Source: Elioraea tepidiphila DSM 17972 (GTDB lineage Bacteria; Pseudomonadota; Alphaproteobacteria; Acetobacterales; Acetobacteraceae). From it: DNA of 57,553 nt. Each line of letters opens with the position of its first letter. The first letter of the stretch is position 1. Shown piece by piece: positions 1 through 8,584 of this stretch. The stretch covers positions 1 through 57,553 of the forward strand of contig NZ_KB899937.1 in assembly GCF_000378465.1 (NCBI RefSeq), read 5' to 3'. The translations under genes were made by a program, and so were the position numbers. The notes under the pieces were generated by a model. The model did not search any database. It was not told the origin of the DNA and saw nothing but the letters and a program-made list of their open reading frames with translations.

Positions 1-1
1 C

Positions 2-187
2 CTGCCGCCCTACAGCCCGGACCTGAACCCGATCGAGATGATGTTCGCCAAGCTCAAGACCCTGCTGCGAAAGGCCGACGAGCGATCCATCGCCACCGTA
101 TGGCACCGCATCGGCGCCCTGCTCGGCGAGTTCTCACCCACCGAATGCGCCAACTACTTCCGGCACGCAGGCTATGCTTCACCGTAA
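2..187 (+). mobile_element. IS630-family transposase, C-terminal 61 residues (5' end outside window)
   Basis: The frame opens at the window edge and runs to TAA at 185-187. Its first residues read LPPYSPDLNPIE, the highly conserved block of IS630/Tc1-mariner-like DDE transposases that carries the third catalytic acidic residue (the E). The remaining ~45 residues are a helical tail typical of the family's C-terminus. Only this end is visible, so whether the element is intact cannot be judged. The downstream terminal inverted repeat was not identified. Confidence 0.85.
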
Positions 188-209
188 ATGGATCAGGCTC
201 TAGCGGGGT

Positions 210-259
210 CCAGGGGCCTTGCGGCCCCTGGCGGGGGTGCAGGGGGCAGAGCCCCCTGC
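210..259 (+). repeat. Two adjacent GC-rich hairpins after the transposase
   Basis: Positions 210-218 pair with 223-231 (CCAGGGGCC / GGCCCCTGG, 4-nt loop), and 239-247 pair with 251-259 (GCAGGGGGC / GCCCCCTGC, 3-nt loop). Both stems are perfect. They lie just downstream of the transposase stop codon and could end its transcript, although no T-run follows. They resemble other G-run/C-run hairpins found after stop codons in this window. Confidence 0.6.
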
Positions 260-624
260 GTCACGCCTCGACGTTCCCTGCCCGCGCCGGGTCTGTCCGT
301 CGCATCGCACGTCGTGGCGCGGTGCGAGGATCTCGATCGTGTGCATGAGGCAGGCGGCGACGACGGAGAGTTGCAATCCGACGGGTCCGCGCGTGTCCGT
401 CCGCGCCTCGCGCCCCGTGTCCGCCTCGACTTCGGGCCGCCGGCGGTGAGAAGTGTGCCGTGGCGGCCCAGACGGACCGCCCCGATCGTCTCGGTCTGCA
501 CTGCCGTTCCTCCGTCTCCCGGACCTGTGCCCGGTCTCGGCCATCACCGCCCCGTGGCTCGGTTCTTCGCGTTCAGCGGTTGTTGACGGGTAGGTTTAGG
601 GCAATGGACGGGCGCTGAGCCAGA
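260..624. other. Gene-free stretch between transposase tail and the MgtC-like gene
   Basis: Several short overlapping frames are open on both strands here, but none has a ribosome-binding site, a recognisable domain or alphaproteobacterial-looking residue composition; they are rich in Arg, Pro and Ala as expected of GC-rich shadow frames. I see no tRNA, no promoter I would defend and no clear transposase remnant. It may be decayed mobile-element DNA adjoining the IS630 fragment. Confidence 0.5.
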
Positions 625-1881
625 TCAGAGGTCCAGCGCGACGGCTGCCCAGGTCGCGGCCGACAGCGCATAAAGCGTGGCCGCGGGCCGCCAGGCGCGA
701 CGCCGGCCGCCGAAGCCAAGCGCGAAGCTCGCCTTGACGATGTTGTTGGAGGCGGTGGCCACCAGGATCGCGCCTGTCCCGCCCGGCGCCGGGGAGGTCG
801 CGAGCCGGATCGTGATGGCGTCGAGATCACCGAGGCCGACGATGGCGGCAACAGCGTAGAGCCCAGCGGTGCCGAAGGTGCCGCCGAGCCACGTCGTCGC
901 CGCGGAGACCGCGATGAACAGCACGGCGAAGGCGAGTGCAGTACCGATGCGCAGCGGATTGCCGGTCGGGTCCGGCAGTTCGGGCTTGAGCCCGCGGCCG
1001 TCGCGCAGCAGCACCGCCGCAGATGCGCCCGCTGCCGCGCCAAGTCCGATCAGCCAGGGCGCGAGCGCCAGCGCGAAGCCGGTGTCGAACACCCCGGCGA
1101 TCAGCACGATGCGCAGGAACATGACCGCGGTCGCCAGCACGATCGCGGCCTCGACCACCGGCTGACGGCCGGGCGCGTCGCGCAGCACGCGTGAAAGCGC
1201 CACCGTCGCCGCGGTCGAGGAGTAGAGCCCGCCGACCGCAGCGCCGATCAGCGGTCCGTGTCCCGGCGAGACGTAGCGTTGGAGCAGATAGGTCCCCCAG
1301 GAGATGCCGCTCATCGCGACCACCGCGAGCCAGATCTGGAACGGCGTCAGCGGCAGCCAGGTCGCGATCGGCTCGTGCGGCACCAGTGGCAGCACCACGC
1401 CGGCGAGCACCAGGAACTGGGCGGCGGTCGTGATCTCGCGGCCAGGCACGCGGGCCGCGAGACCATGCAGGCGGATCCGTGCTCGCAGCAGCAGCACCGC
1501 GGCCATGGTCAACCCCACCGGAATCCAGGGGGGCAGGGTCAGGCAGGCGGGCCCGATCGATGCCGCGGCGAGGTTCACGATCGGCACCATCAGCCCGCCG
1601 CGCGGCCGTGGTTCGCCCGCCTGCTGCAACCCCATCCAGGCGCGCCAGTAGAGCAGCATCGCCACCGCGACAAAGCCCAGCAGCACCAGGAACGCCGTGC
1701 CATGCGCAGGCTCGACCAGCCACAAGACCGCGCCGGCAAGTGCCAGCATCGGGAAGGTGCGGATGCCACCCGGCCGGCGCACCTGGTCGTCGGCGTAGTG
1801 CTCCTCGAAGGCGAGGCCGAGGAAGAAACCGAGCCCGAGTGCGAGAGCGAGCGCCGCCGGAACGGTCAGGACCTCATCCAT
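625..1881 (-). CDS. MgtC/SapB family membrane protein with DUF4010 C-terminal domain
   Basis: A 418-residue, very hydrophobic protein. The N-terminal ~130 residues match the MgtC/SapB pattern: a first membrane helix, then GGIRTFPMLALAGA, equivalent to the conserved R-G-x-RT block of MgtC, then further helices. The C-terminal ~230 residues form the multi-spanning DUF4010 region. This two-domain architecture is common in proteobacteria and its substrate is unknown; MgtC relatives are linked to Mg2+ limitation and envelope physiology. The start ATG at 1881 has no strong Shine-Dalgarno but gives the expected N-terminus. It is divergent from the ridA-like gene, with 46 bp between the starts. Confidence 0.8.
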   Translation of the reverse strand: MDEVLTVPAALALALGLGFFLGLAFEEHYADDQVRRPGGIRTFPMLALAGAVLWLVEPAHGTAFLVLLGFVAVAMLLYWRAWMGLQQAGEPRPRGGLMVPIVNLAAASIGPACLTLPPWIPVGLTMAAVLLLRARIRLHGLAARVPGREITTAAQFLVLAGVVLPLVPHEPIATWLPLTPFQIWLAVVAMSGISWGTYLLQRYVSPGHGPLIGAAVGGLYSSTAATVALSRVLRDAPGRQPVVEAAIVLATAVMFLRIVLIAGVFDTGFALALAPWLIGLGAAAGASAAVLLRDGRGLKPELPDPTGNPLRIGTALAFAVLFIAVSAATTWLGGTFGTAGLYAVAAIVGLGDLDAITIRLATSPAPGGTGAILVATASNNIVKASFALGFGGRRRAWRPAATLYALSAATWAAVALDL

Positions 1882-1927
1882 GGTTTGAAGCTAGCATCGG
1901 GCGCACACACACCAGAGAGGAACGAGC

Positions 1928-2281
1928 ATGATCCGTCGCATCGACATCGAGAACGGACGGCTGTGCAACGCCGTCGTGCACGGGACCACCGTCTATGTCG
2001 CGGGTCAGGTGCCCGAGGAGGGTGTCGAGGGCGCGGAGGCACAGACCGCGTCCGTGCTGCGCGAGATCGACGCGATGCTGGCCAAGGCCGGTACCGACAA
2101 ACGCCACATCCTCTCGGCGCTGGTCGTGCTGGCGGACATCCGCGACGCGCCGGCCATGAACCGGGCCTGGGATGCGTGGGTGGACAAGGAGCACCCGCCG
2201 GCGCGCGCCACCATCGAAGGCAAGCTGGTCAATCCGGCCTGGACGGTGGAGATCATCGTGACGGCTGCCCTGCCGGGATGA
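1928..2281 (+). CDS. RidA (YjgF/UK114) family deaminase-like protein
   Basis: At 117 residues this is the standard RidA length. RidA enzymes hydrolyse reactive enamine/imine intermediates (2-aminoacrylate in the archetype) and act as cytosolic homotrimers. The C-terminal block PARATIEGKLVNPAW contains the arginine (R in PARAT) that contacts the substrate carboxylate in active members. The N-terminal strand VYVAGQVPEE is also typical. The upstream sequence AGAGAGGAACGAGC gives a good ribosome-binding site for the ATG. Paralogues of this subgroup often lack proven deaminase activity, so the exact substrate is open. Confidence 0.88.
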   Translation: MIRRIDIENGRLCNAVVHGTTVYVAGQVPEEGVEGAEAQTASVLREIDAMLAKAGTDKRHILSALVVLADIRDAPAMNRAWDAWVDKEHPPARATIEGKLVNPAWTVEIIVTAALPG

Positions 2282-2309
2282 CGGGCGCCGCGCGCCATCG
2301 CGGACCGGG

Positions 2310-5300
2310 TCAGAAGCGGATCGTCGGCCCTCCACTCCCGGGGCCGGTCCTGCCATCCGCACCCCCGGCGGCTCCCGCCGCCGGCCGCATCAGCGCTGCA
2401 CGCGCCGCGTCGAGCAGGCCGACATAGCCGCCCTCGTCCAGCGCCCACTGGTCGATCCGGATCCGGTCCGGCCACGTGGTGCTGTCGATCTGCGCCGCGA
2501 CGTGAGGCGTGCAGGCCAGCAGTCGCGTGTCGCGCATCGCATCGCCGGGCGCACCGACCCCGCCGAACACCTGCGGCACGGGCAGTCCGTCCAGCACCGT
2601 GGCGGCCGGGATCTGAAAGGCGAGGAACGGCTGCCCGGGGCGGATCGGCAGGCCGAGTTCGGCGAGCACGCTCGCGTCGGTCCCCTCAGGAAGAGCGCCC
2701 GCCACGAGTTCGCCGCACGGGCGCGGCTCGGCGCCGACCGTGCCCCAATAGACCCGTTCGCCAACACGGTGGTCGGGCGGACCGTATTTCTCGACCAGCC
2801 CCGCGAGCACCCGCGCCGGATCGACCGCGCCGCCCGGCAAGACCAGCCTTCGCCAGACCGCCACCACCCGATCCGCTGCATCCGGCGGCTCGCGGTAGAG
2901 CCCCACGGCCTCCATCCTGTCCCGACGGATCAGCACGACCCCGTTCCGATATGGCTCAAGGCGCGCGGGGTCGATGCTGGCGGGCGGAGCGAGCTCGATC
3001 GTCACGGCATCGGGCAGATGCGCCTGTGCTGCGGCCAGAGCGTCCTCCCAGTCCATGCCGAGACGCACGCCGATCACGTCGGGAACACCGGACGCGATCC
3101 GGCCGAAGCTCCCGACCGCCGGCACCTCGTCCGTGTTGGGGGCGATGGCCGCGAGGGCGCGGAGATCTGCCAGCAACGCCACGATCCCCTCGACCTGGTC
3201 GGTGCCACCAGGGCCCTGGAAGGCGATGCGCAGCGTGGCTCCGCAATCGGACTCGGGATTGGTCCTGGGAATCACAGGGCCTGCCGCACCGCGGACGCGA
3301 CCGAATTGCGGCTCCGCCTCGCGCCACCACCAGCCGGGCGAACCGGTCTGAAGCCGAGCGACGCAGTCGGCCCGCTCGCGCGGCAGGTGCGCGAGTTCCG
3401 CGCGGGATGGCCCGTCCGACCAGCCAAAGGCGAGCGTACCCACGCCGCCCAGGTGCTCGGCAGGCGTCACCCCGCCCTCGCGGCGGTCGAGCGGGCCGTA
3501 GCGCTGCTCGAGCTGCGCGAGCACGTCGCGCTGCGGCACCGGTCCGGGCAGCGAAACCATGCGGTGCACGGCGATCACGGGCCCGTCCTCGGCGGCCGCA
3601 TAGAGTGCGATCCGCTCGCTGCCGTCAGCCCGTTCCATCAACACCCCATGCGGCATCGGCTGAGGGTTGTGGGGGCGCGAGCGCTCGCGGTACAGGCGCG
3701 CAACGATGTGCCCCTCGCCCAGGTGGCGCGCGAGCGTGGCACGTGCGGCCGCCATGCTCTGTCCGAGCTGGAGATCGAGGATCGCCAGGCGTGGTGTGCC
3801 GGCCGGTGCGGTCTCGGCGGCCGTTGCCGCCGCGCCGATCTGCGCGACCACACTGCCGGCGATGCGCACGCTCGCGCTGCTGACCGCGACGGTGACGACT
3901 GCGATGTCGTCCTCCATGGTCGCGCCGACGATGCGCAGATGCGTCTCGATCTCGACGCGGCCCTGCGCTTGCGGGCCGAGGCGTTGCATCAGCGCCGCAT
4001 CGACCGCGATCGTGCCCGGGCCTCCCGTCTCGGTCTGGAACACGGTGCGGCGCAGGGCAGGCGGCGGCGACCGCCAGCCGCCCCGTTGCAGCGCCGGGTC
4101 GATCACGTCAAAGCGCTTGGTCTCGTCCCAGGGGGAGGACAGGCGCGCAACGTAGCGATGCACGATCGTCTCGGGCAATGCGACGAGCCGGCGCGCATTC
4201 CAGTCCATGAACGGGTCGAGCAGCGGGTACGGATCGCCGTCGAAGGCGCGAAGCCGCTCGGCCGACAGTGGCTGCGGCAGCGGCAGACCCGGCGTCGCCG
4301 CGCTCCCTGCGAGAGCGCGCAGCCATAGCCAGGCCTCGCCGCGGCTGACCGGCGTGCCGGCCTTCAGACGCAGAAGCGCGCGCAGGTCATCGGCGCTCTC
4401 CTGGTCGAGCACAACCGGCTCCGCGGGGCGCGGAATCTCGGCTGCCAGGGCGGCGAGGATCGGTGCTTCCGGGCGGTGGCGCGCAAGCGCCCCATCGTCG
4501 GCGAGGCGCCGCTGCAAATGAGGATCGGCGAAGATCACCTGCTCCGTCACCCTGCCGTGCAGCGTCACATGGATCTGGTCATGACCCAGGTCCGTCACCT
4601 CCGGCGGGTCGAGCCGCAGGATGGTCTGCAGCAGCACGAAGGGGCGGTCCTGCGAACCCATCCGCATCCTCGGCAGGCTCCGCAGCACGGCCGGGGCATC
4701 GGCCAGCGGAATGGGCAACAGGGTCGGCAGAGCGCGATCAGCCGTGGTCCGGGCGGAGACGCGCTGAACCTGCAGGGCCTGCGGCAACGCGAACGCACTG
4801 GGTGCAAGCGCGAAGCCACCGCGGTCGCGGTCATACTCGCCGACCGTCATGCGCGTCAGCACCCTCAGGGTGAGCGGGAAGGGTGGGGCGCGTTCGGCGA
4901 GCAGGGGCGGCAGTTCGCTCTGCGCACGATCGCGGGACTTCTCACGGGCGAACTGATCGGAGCCCGCCCAAACGACCGGGCCGCGACTCGCCGACACGTA
5001 GCGCTCGGGCGTCTCACTGAACGCGTGCGCCGCGTACAGAAGCACCGCCTCGCGCTCCAGAAGCTCCGGCCGCGCCCGCAGCACAGCCATGGAGAGCGTC
5101 CTCTGGGTTTGTGCGTTGCGCGCTCTTTCCTCGGCGAAGCCGCCCGTTGGCATGACCCCGAAGCCGAGTGCCGCGACCGGCGCGCCGGGCGAACCCGGCT
5201 CCGGCGTGGCGAGCGGGAACGTATGCGCGACTGGCCCCCTTCCCTCCGGATCAGCGTGCAGCGTCAGCGCGGTCACACGCGCATCGAACCGCGGCTTGGC

Positions 5301-6584
5301 CTGGATCGGCTCGAGCGGACGACTGTCCCTCCCGATGCCGAAGCTGGGCCTCCACTCCACGAGCGCAGAGTCTGGCCCCACAACCGCTTCGACAACAAAG
5401 GTCAGTTGGCGTCGCGCACCTGATCCGGGACGCGCGGCGCGCGCGATCGTCTCCGCGGTGGCCGCATCGGCCTCGACGCGCTGTGGCAGCGCGAGGCCAA
5501 ATGCGACGGCGGCCCCAAGGCCGGAATAGGCCGCGGTCGCCTGGAGCCAGGGGAGATCCATGGCGGATGTGCCCGGTCGGCCGAGAAGATTGCCCGTGTT
5601 GAGGAGGCTCCAGAACGTGGTTTGGTGGGTGTCGATACGGAAGCTCCGGCTCGCGGCATCGTAGTCGTCGAGCGGGACGGCGAAGCGCAGGCGCAGCGTG
5701 ATGGGTTCGGACTGTCCGAGCGTGGCCAGTCGGGGCGGAATGCGCTCGAGGAAGGCGGCGCGCGAACGCTCTTGCTCGAACTCGGCCTCGCCGCGCCAGC
5801 GGTTCCAGTTCGTCTGTGCTGGCCGCTGCTGCCCCTGTTGCGGGTGCGTCGCGAAATAGGGTGCGGCCTCCTCTGGCATCAGGAGACGAGCGAGCTGCAC
5901 ACTCACCGCTTCATGATCGAGCAGCGAGCTGTGCGCTGCGATGGCGAGGCGCCCCAGCGCACTTCGGAGCTCCTCGCTGACGTTGCGCGGCGTGCCAGCG
6001 ACAACGTCAATCTCGAATGCGGCGCCGGCCGCTGTGATGGGTGGACGTGCTTGCGCAGGCGGGGCGGATGCCGGTTGCGGTGCGGTGGCGATCGGTGCGG
6101 TTCGCGGTGCGTGCGGTTGAGGCGGCGACGCTTCGGATAGCCTGGCCGCACGGGTCGCGCGCAGCGCCTGCAGCGTAGGCTGCCCGTCCGCCGGCATGCC
6201 GCGGTCACGCTGGAAAGCCTCGAGCGCGCGCCGCGTCATCGGCCCGGCTATGCCGTCCGCGCTGCCGCGCAGATAGCCGAGATCGATCAGATGCTGCTGA
6301 AGTTCCACCACGTCGGCCCGCGACAGCGCCGTTGAGGATTGCGGCTGCGGCACGGGTCGCGGCTCGGCGCGCGACGGAGGCGGTGGTCCTGTTTCGGTCG
6401 GCGGTTGCGGCTGCGGGCGGGTGGACTCGCGCAGGACCTCGCCGATGCCGCGACCGACCTCCTGCCCGAGTCCGCGGCCAAGACCTTCCAGGAAGCCCTG
6501 CGCGCTGGCGGGTGGGGCCCCCACGAGGCACGCTGCCAACAGAACTCCGAGGGCAGGCAAGGCGCGAACGGACCGGGTCCCCAT
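2310..6584 (-). CDS. Very large exported protein with peptidoglycan-binding domain and internal duplications
   Basis: I start this at ATG 6584 (1424 residues) because AGGAAAG lies just upstream and residues 1-29 form a clear signal peptide ending ASAQG; an open frame continues 79 codons upstream without such support. Residues ~50-82 are Pro-rich. Residues ~86-143 form a PG_binding_1 domain (LQQHLIDLGYL, then GIAGPMTRRALEAFQRDRG). The rest matches no family I know. It contains two related blocks near 218-320 and 505-600 (LLDHEAVSVQLARL versus LLEREAVLLYAAHA; LTLR/ITLR strands follow) and a second duplicated pair starting near 938 and 1173 (QRYGPLDRREG versus EKYGPPDHRVG). No catalytic motif was recognised. 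It is probably periplasmic and tethered to the cell wall. Confidence 0.8.
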   Translation of the reverse strand: MGTRSVRALPALGVLLAACLVGAPPASAQGFLEGLGRGLGQEVGRGIGEVLRESTRPQPQPPTETGPPPPSRAEPRPVPQPQSSTALSRADVVELQQHLIDLGYLRGSADGIAGPMTRRALEAFQRDRGMPADGQPTLQALRATRAARLSEASPPQPHAPRTAPIATAPQPASAPPAQARPPITAAGAAFEIDVVAGTPRNVSEELRSALGRLAIAAHSSLLDHEAVSVQLARLLMPEEAAPYFATHPQQGQQRPAQTNWNRWRGEAEFEQERSRAAFLERIPPRLATLGQSEPITLRLRFAVPLDDYDAASRSFRIDTHQTTFWSLLNTGNLLGRPGTSAMDLPWLQATAAYSGLGAAVAFGLALPQRVEADAATAETIARAARPGSGARRQLTFVVEAVVGPDSALVEWRPSFGIGRDSRPLEPIQAKPRFDARVTALTLHADPEGRGPVAHTFPLATPEPGSPGAPVAALGFGVMPTGGFAEERARNAQTQRTLSMAVLRARPELLEREAVLLYAAHAFSETPERYVSASRGPVVWAGSDQFAREKSRDRAQSELPPLLAERAPPFPLTLRVLTRMTVGEYDRDRGGFALAPSAFALPQALQVQRVSARTTADRALPTLLPIPLADAPAVLRSLPRMRMGSQDRPFVLLQTILRLDPPEVTDLGHDQIHVTLHGRVTEQVIFADPHLQRRLADDGALARHRPEAPILAALAAEIPRPAEPVVLDQESADDLRALLRLKAGTPVSRGEAWLWLRALAGSAATPGLPLPQPLSAERLRAFDGDPYPLLDPFMDWNARRLVALPETIVHRYVARLSSPWDETKRFDVIDPALQRGGWRSPPPALRRTVFQTETGGPGTIAVDAALMQRLGPQAQGRVEIETHLRIVGATMEDDIAVVTVAVSSASVRIAGSVVAQIGAAATAAETAPAGTPRLAILDLQLGQSMAAARATLARHLGEGHIVARLYRERSRPHNPQPMPHGVLMERADGSERIALYAAAEDGPVIAVHRMVSLPGPVPQRDVLAQLEQRYGPLDRREGGVTPAEHLGGVGTLAFGWSDGPSRAELAHLPRERADCVARLQTGSPGWWWREAEPQFGRVRGAAGPVIPRTNPESDCGATLRIAFQGPGGTDQVEGIVALLADLRALAAIAPNTDEVPAVGSFGRIASGVPDVIGVRLGMDWEDALAAAQAHLPDAVTIELAPPASIDPARLEPYRNGVVLIRRDRMEAVGLYREPPDAADRVVAVWRRLVLPGGAVDPARVLAGLVEKYGPPDHRVGERVYWGTVGAEPRPCGELVAGALPEGTDASVLAELGLPIRPGQPFLAFQIPAATVLDGLPVPQVFGGVGAPGDAMRDTRLLACTPHVAAQIDSTTWPDRIRIDQWALDEGGYVGLLDAARAALMRPAAGAAGGADGRTGPGSGGPTIRF

Positions 6585-6819
6585 GGCATCTTTCCTGTGA
6601 AATGAATTTTTATTGAGCCAAGCGTAAGCCATTTCGTCTGTGTCATGCAAGTGCGTCGTGATTCCACCCAAGCTTCGTTCTGATTGATCCCGGTCGCACG
6701 CGGCCGATGTGCATCGCGGCTCGTCCTCGCGCCCTTCCTCGGACAACCGTGCCGCGTTACGATCGTTCCGGCCATCAGGCCACACAGCGAAACAACATAA
6801 CGCCCGGGAGGGAGACGCC

Positions 6820-7797
6820 ATGTCGCTGACGCGCCGATTTTTCGCTCACTGCCTCGCTTGCGCTGGACTGGCCGGAGGATTCCGTGCGACCTCGGCCTCC
6901 GCGCAGGCCCCCTGGTCGCCACCGCCATCCTCGGAGCGCTGCCCGTCGAGATGGGGTGCGGCCGATACCCGCGGCGCGATGAACCTTCAGACCGCCGAGC
7001 AGGTTCAGAAGGCTGCGCGGCTGATCCGCTCCGGCCGCGTCGTCGAACTCGGCCACACCCTGGAAGGTGGGATGCCGTTCTTCGGCACGCGCCGCTTCGA
7101 TGTGCACCTGAAGCAGATGTTCATGAACCCTCAGGCCAACCGACGCGGCTCGAACGAGGAGATCGTCATCACCGAGATCGGTCAGGTCGGCACGCAGCTC
7201 GATGCGTTCCCGCACCAGACCATCGGCGACGAGGTCTACAACTGCAACAAGGTGGCCGAGATCTCGTCGCGCGCTGGCTTCACCAAGATGGGCGTTGACG
7301 CGATCGGCCAGGTGTTCACCCGCGGCGTTCTGATCGATGTTGCCGGTCTGAAGGGCGTGCGCACGCTCGAGGACAACTACGAGATCACGGTCGAGGACCT
7401 CCAGCAGGCGATCGCGCGGCAGAATGTGCGGCTCGAGCGCGGCGACGTGGTGCTGATCCGCACCGGATGGGATGCGCATTGGGGCACGGACAATGCGCGC
7501 TACGTCCGGACATGTCCGGGCATCGGCGTCGCGGCCGCGGAATGGCTGATCCGCCAGGAGCCGATCATGCTCGGCTCGGACAATTGGCCGGTCGAGGTCG
7601 CGCCGAGCAAGACCATGCCGCACGCCTCGCTGCCCGTGCACCAGATCGCGCTCGTGGTGCACGGCGTTCATCTGATCGAGAACATGCGGCTGAACGATCT
7701 CGCCCAGGCGGGGCAGAGCGAGTTCGCCTTCGTGATGCAGCCCCTCAAGGTGAAGGGCGGCACGGGCAGCACCGTCGCGCCCACCGCCATCCTCTAG
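6820..7797 (+). CDS. Exported cyclase-family (kynurenine formamidase-like) hydrolase
   Basis: I start at ATG 6820 because GGGAGGGA sits seven bases upstream; this gives 325 residues. Residues 1-28 look like a Sec or Tat-type signal (TRRFFAHCLACAG...SASAQ), so the enzyme is probably periplasmic. The body is a PF04199 cyclase fold: ELGHTLEGGMPFFG near the N-terminus, GTQLDAFPHQ with the metal-binding Asp/His, DVVLIRTGWDAHW, and GSDNWPVE further on. Family members are Mn/Zn-dependent amide or lactone hydrolases such as KynB and isatin hydrolase. The substrate here cannot be read from the sequence. Divergent from the giant exported protein; followed by a strong hairpin. Confidence 0.85.
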   Translation: MSLTRRFFAHCLACAGLAGGFRATSASAQAPWSPPPSSERCPSRWGAADTRGAMNLQTAEQVQKAARLIRSGRVVELGHTLEGGMPFFGTRRFDVHLKQMFMNPQANRRGSNEEIVITEIGQVGTQLDAFPHQTIGDEVYNCNKVAEISSRAGFTKMGVDAIGQVFTRGVLIDVAGLKGVRTLEDNYEITVEDLQQAIARQNVRLERGDVVLIRTGWDAHWGTDNARYVRTCPGIGVAAAEWLIRQEPIMLGSDNWPVEVAPSKTMPHASLPVHQIALVVHGVHLIENMRLNDLAQAGQSEFAFVMQPLKVKGGTGSTVAPTAIL

Positions 7798-7808
7798 GGA
7801 TAGGGGGT

Positions 7809-7842
7809 GTGGGGGAAAGGGCCTTCCGGCCCTTTCCCCCAC
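7809..7842 (+). terminator. 15-bp perfect hairpin after the cyclase gene
   Basis: Positions 7809-7823 pair perfectly with 7828-7842 (GTGGGGGAAAGGGCC with TTCC loop), beginning 12 bp after the cyclase stop. A second, imperfect stem (GGGAAGGG / CCCTTCCC) follows at 7859-7883. The two lie between convergent genes and are likely to terminate transcription from either side, though neither has a classic long T-run. Confidence 0.65.
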
Positions 7843-7901
7843 GGAGTTTCTTCATTGGGGGGAAGGGTCATTGGCCCTTCCCTCCAAACCACCCATCCCG
7901 C

Positions 7902-8435
7902 TTACGGCGCGCTGGCCGCGCCCACCGCGATCTCGCCGGGCGCGCACATCACCGCCGGGTTCCAGTCGCCGAACAACCACGACGGGTTGTCGCGCCAATG
8001 CCAGACATGGATCTCGTAGAACGGCTCCACCTGGTGGTGCCCGACCGAGGTCTTGCGGCGCATCCGCTGGCCCAGGAACGTGGGCGGGACCCGGCTCGGC
8101 CAGTCCTTCTCCCAGACGATGTGCTCGATCGCCACCAGTTTGAGCGAACCATCCGGCTGCGGTTCGGACATCAGCGTGTCGGGCTCCTCGAGCACCAGCG
8201 TGCCATCGTTCAGACGGCCGGCATGGATGTAGTGCACCCCCATCGCACCGTGAGAGGCGTGGGCGACGCAACCGAACATCGGTCGGTAGCCGTCATCGAG
8301 CGCCGCCTGCACATCGACATACTTCTCCGCCGCTGCGCGCGAGCGGTCGAGCTCGGGATACGGCGCAACCTGCCAGTAGGCCTCGACGGTGCCGGCGAAC
8401 AGAAGCGCAGAGGCAAACGCGAACGTCCTCAACAT
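7902..8435 (-). CDS. Small exported protein of unknown function
   Basis: Starting at ATG 8435, preceded by CAGGAGACC, the protein is 177 residues with a signal peptide at residues 1-19 (cleavage near VEAYWQ). The mature part contains HASHGAMGVHYIHAG, then a stretch comparing predicted content (TLVLEEPDTLMSEP, LVAIEHIVWEKDW), and a C-terminal EIHVWHWRDNPSW...DWNP. I recognise this as a conserved but uncharacterised exported protein type in proteobacteria. Several conserved His and Trp residues suggest ligand or metal binding, but no function is established. Confidence 0.75.
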   Translation of the reverse strand: MLRTFAFASALLFAGTVEAYWQVAPYPELDRSRAAAEKYVDVQAALDDGYRPMFGCVAHASHGAMGVHYIHAGRLNDGTLVLEEPDTLMSEPQPDGSLKLVAIEHIVWEKDWPSRVPPTFLGQRMRRKTSVGHHQVEPFYEIHVWHWRDNPSWLFGDWNPAVMCAPGEIAVGAASAP

Positions 8436-8584
8436 TCTGGGTCTCCTGCTTCGGCCGGCAGACGCGGGATGCGCCGGCGGCGTGACGCAAGGGACCCTAC
8501 GGATCCCGAGCCTCAGGGTCTTTGCGGGTGCCTTGGGAGATCCTGGTGTTTTCCTCGAGCGGCCGGTCTGCCGCCACCGGCACC

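Noticed and set aside
188-586. Open frames on both strands beside the IS630 tail
   Set aside because: No ribosome-binding sites, no homology I recognise and biased composition; they are better treated as non-coding.
6585-6821. N-terminal extension of the giant exported protein up to 6821
   Set aside because: It would bury the signal peptide 80 residues inside the protein and overlap the divergent gene; the ATG at 6584 has a good ribosome-binding site.
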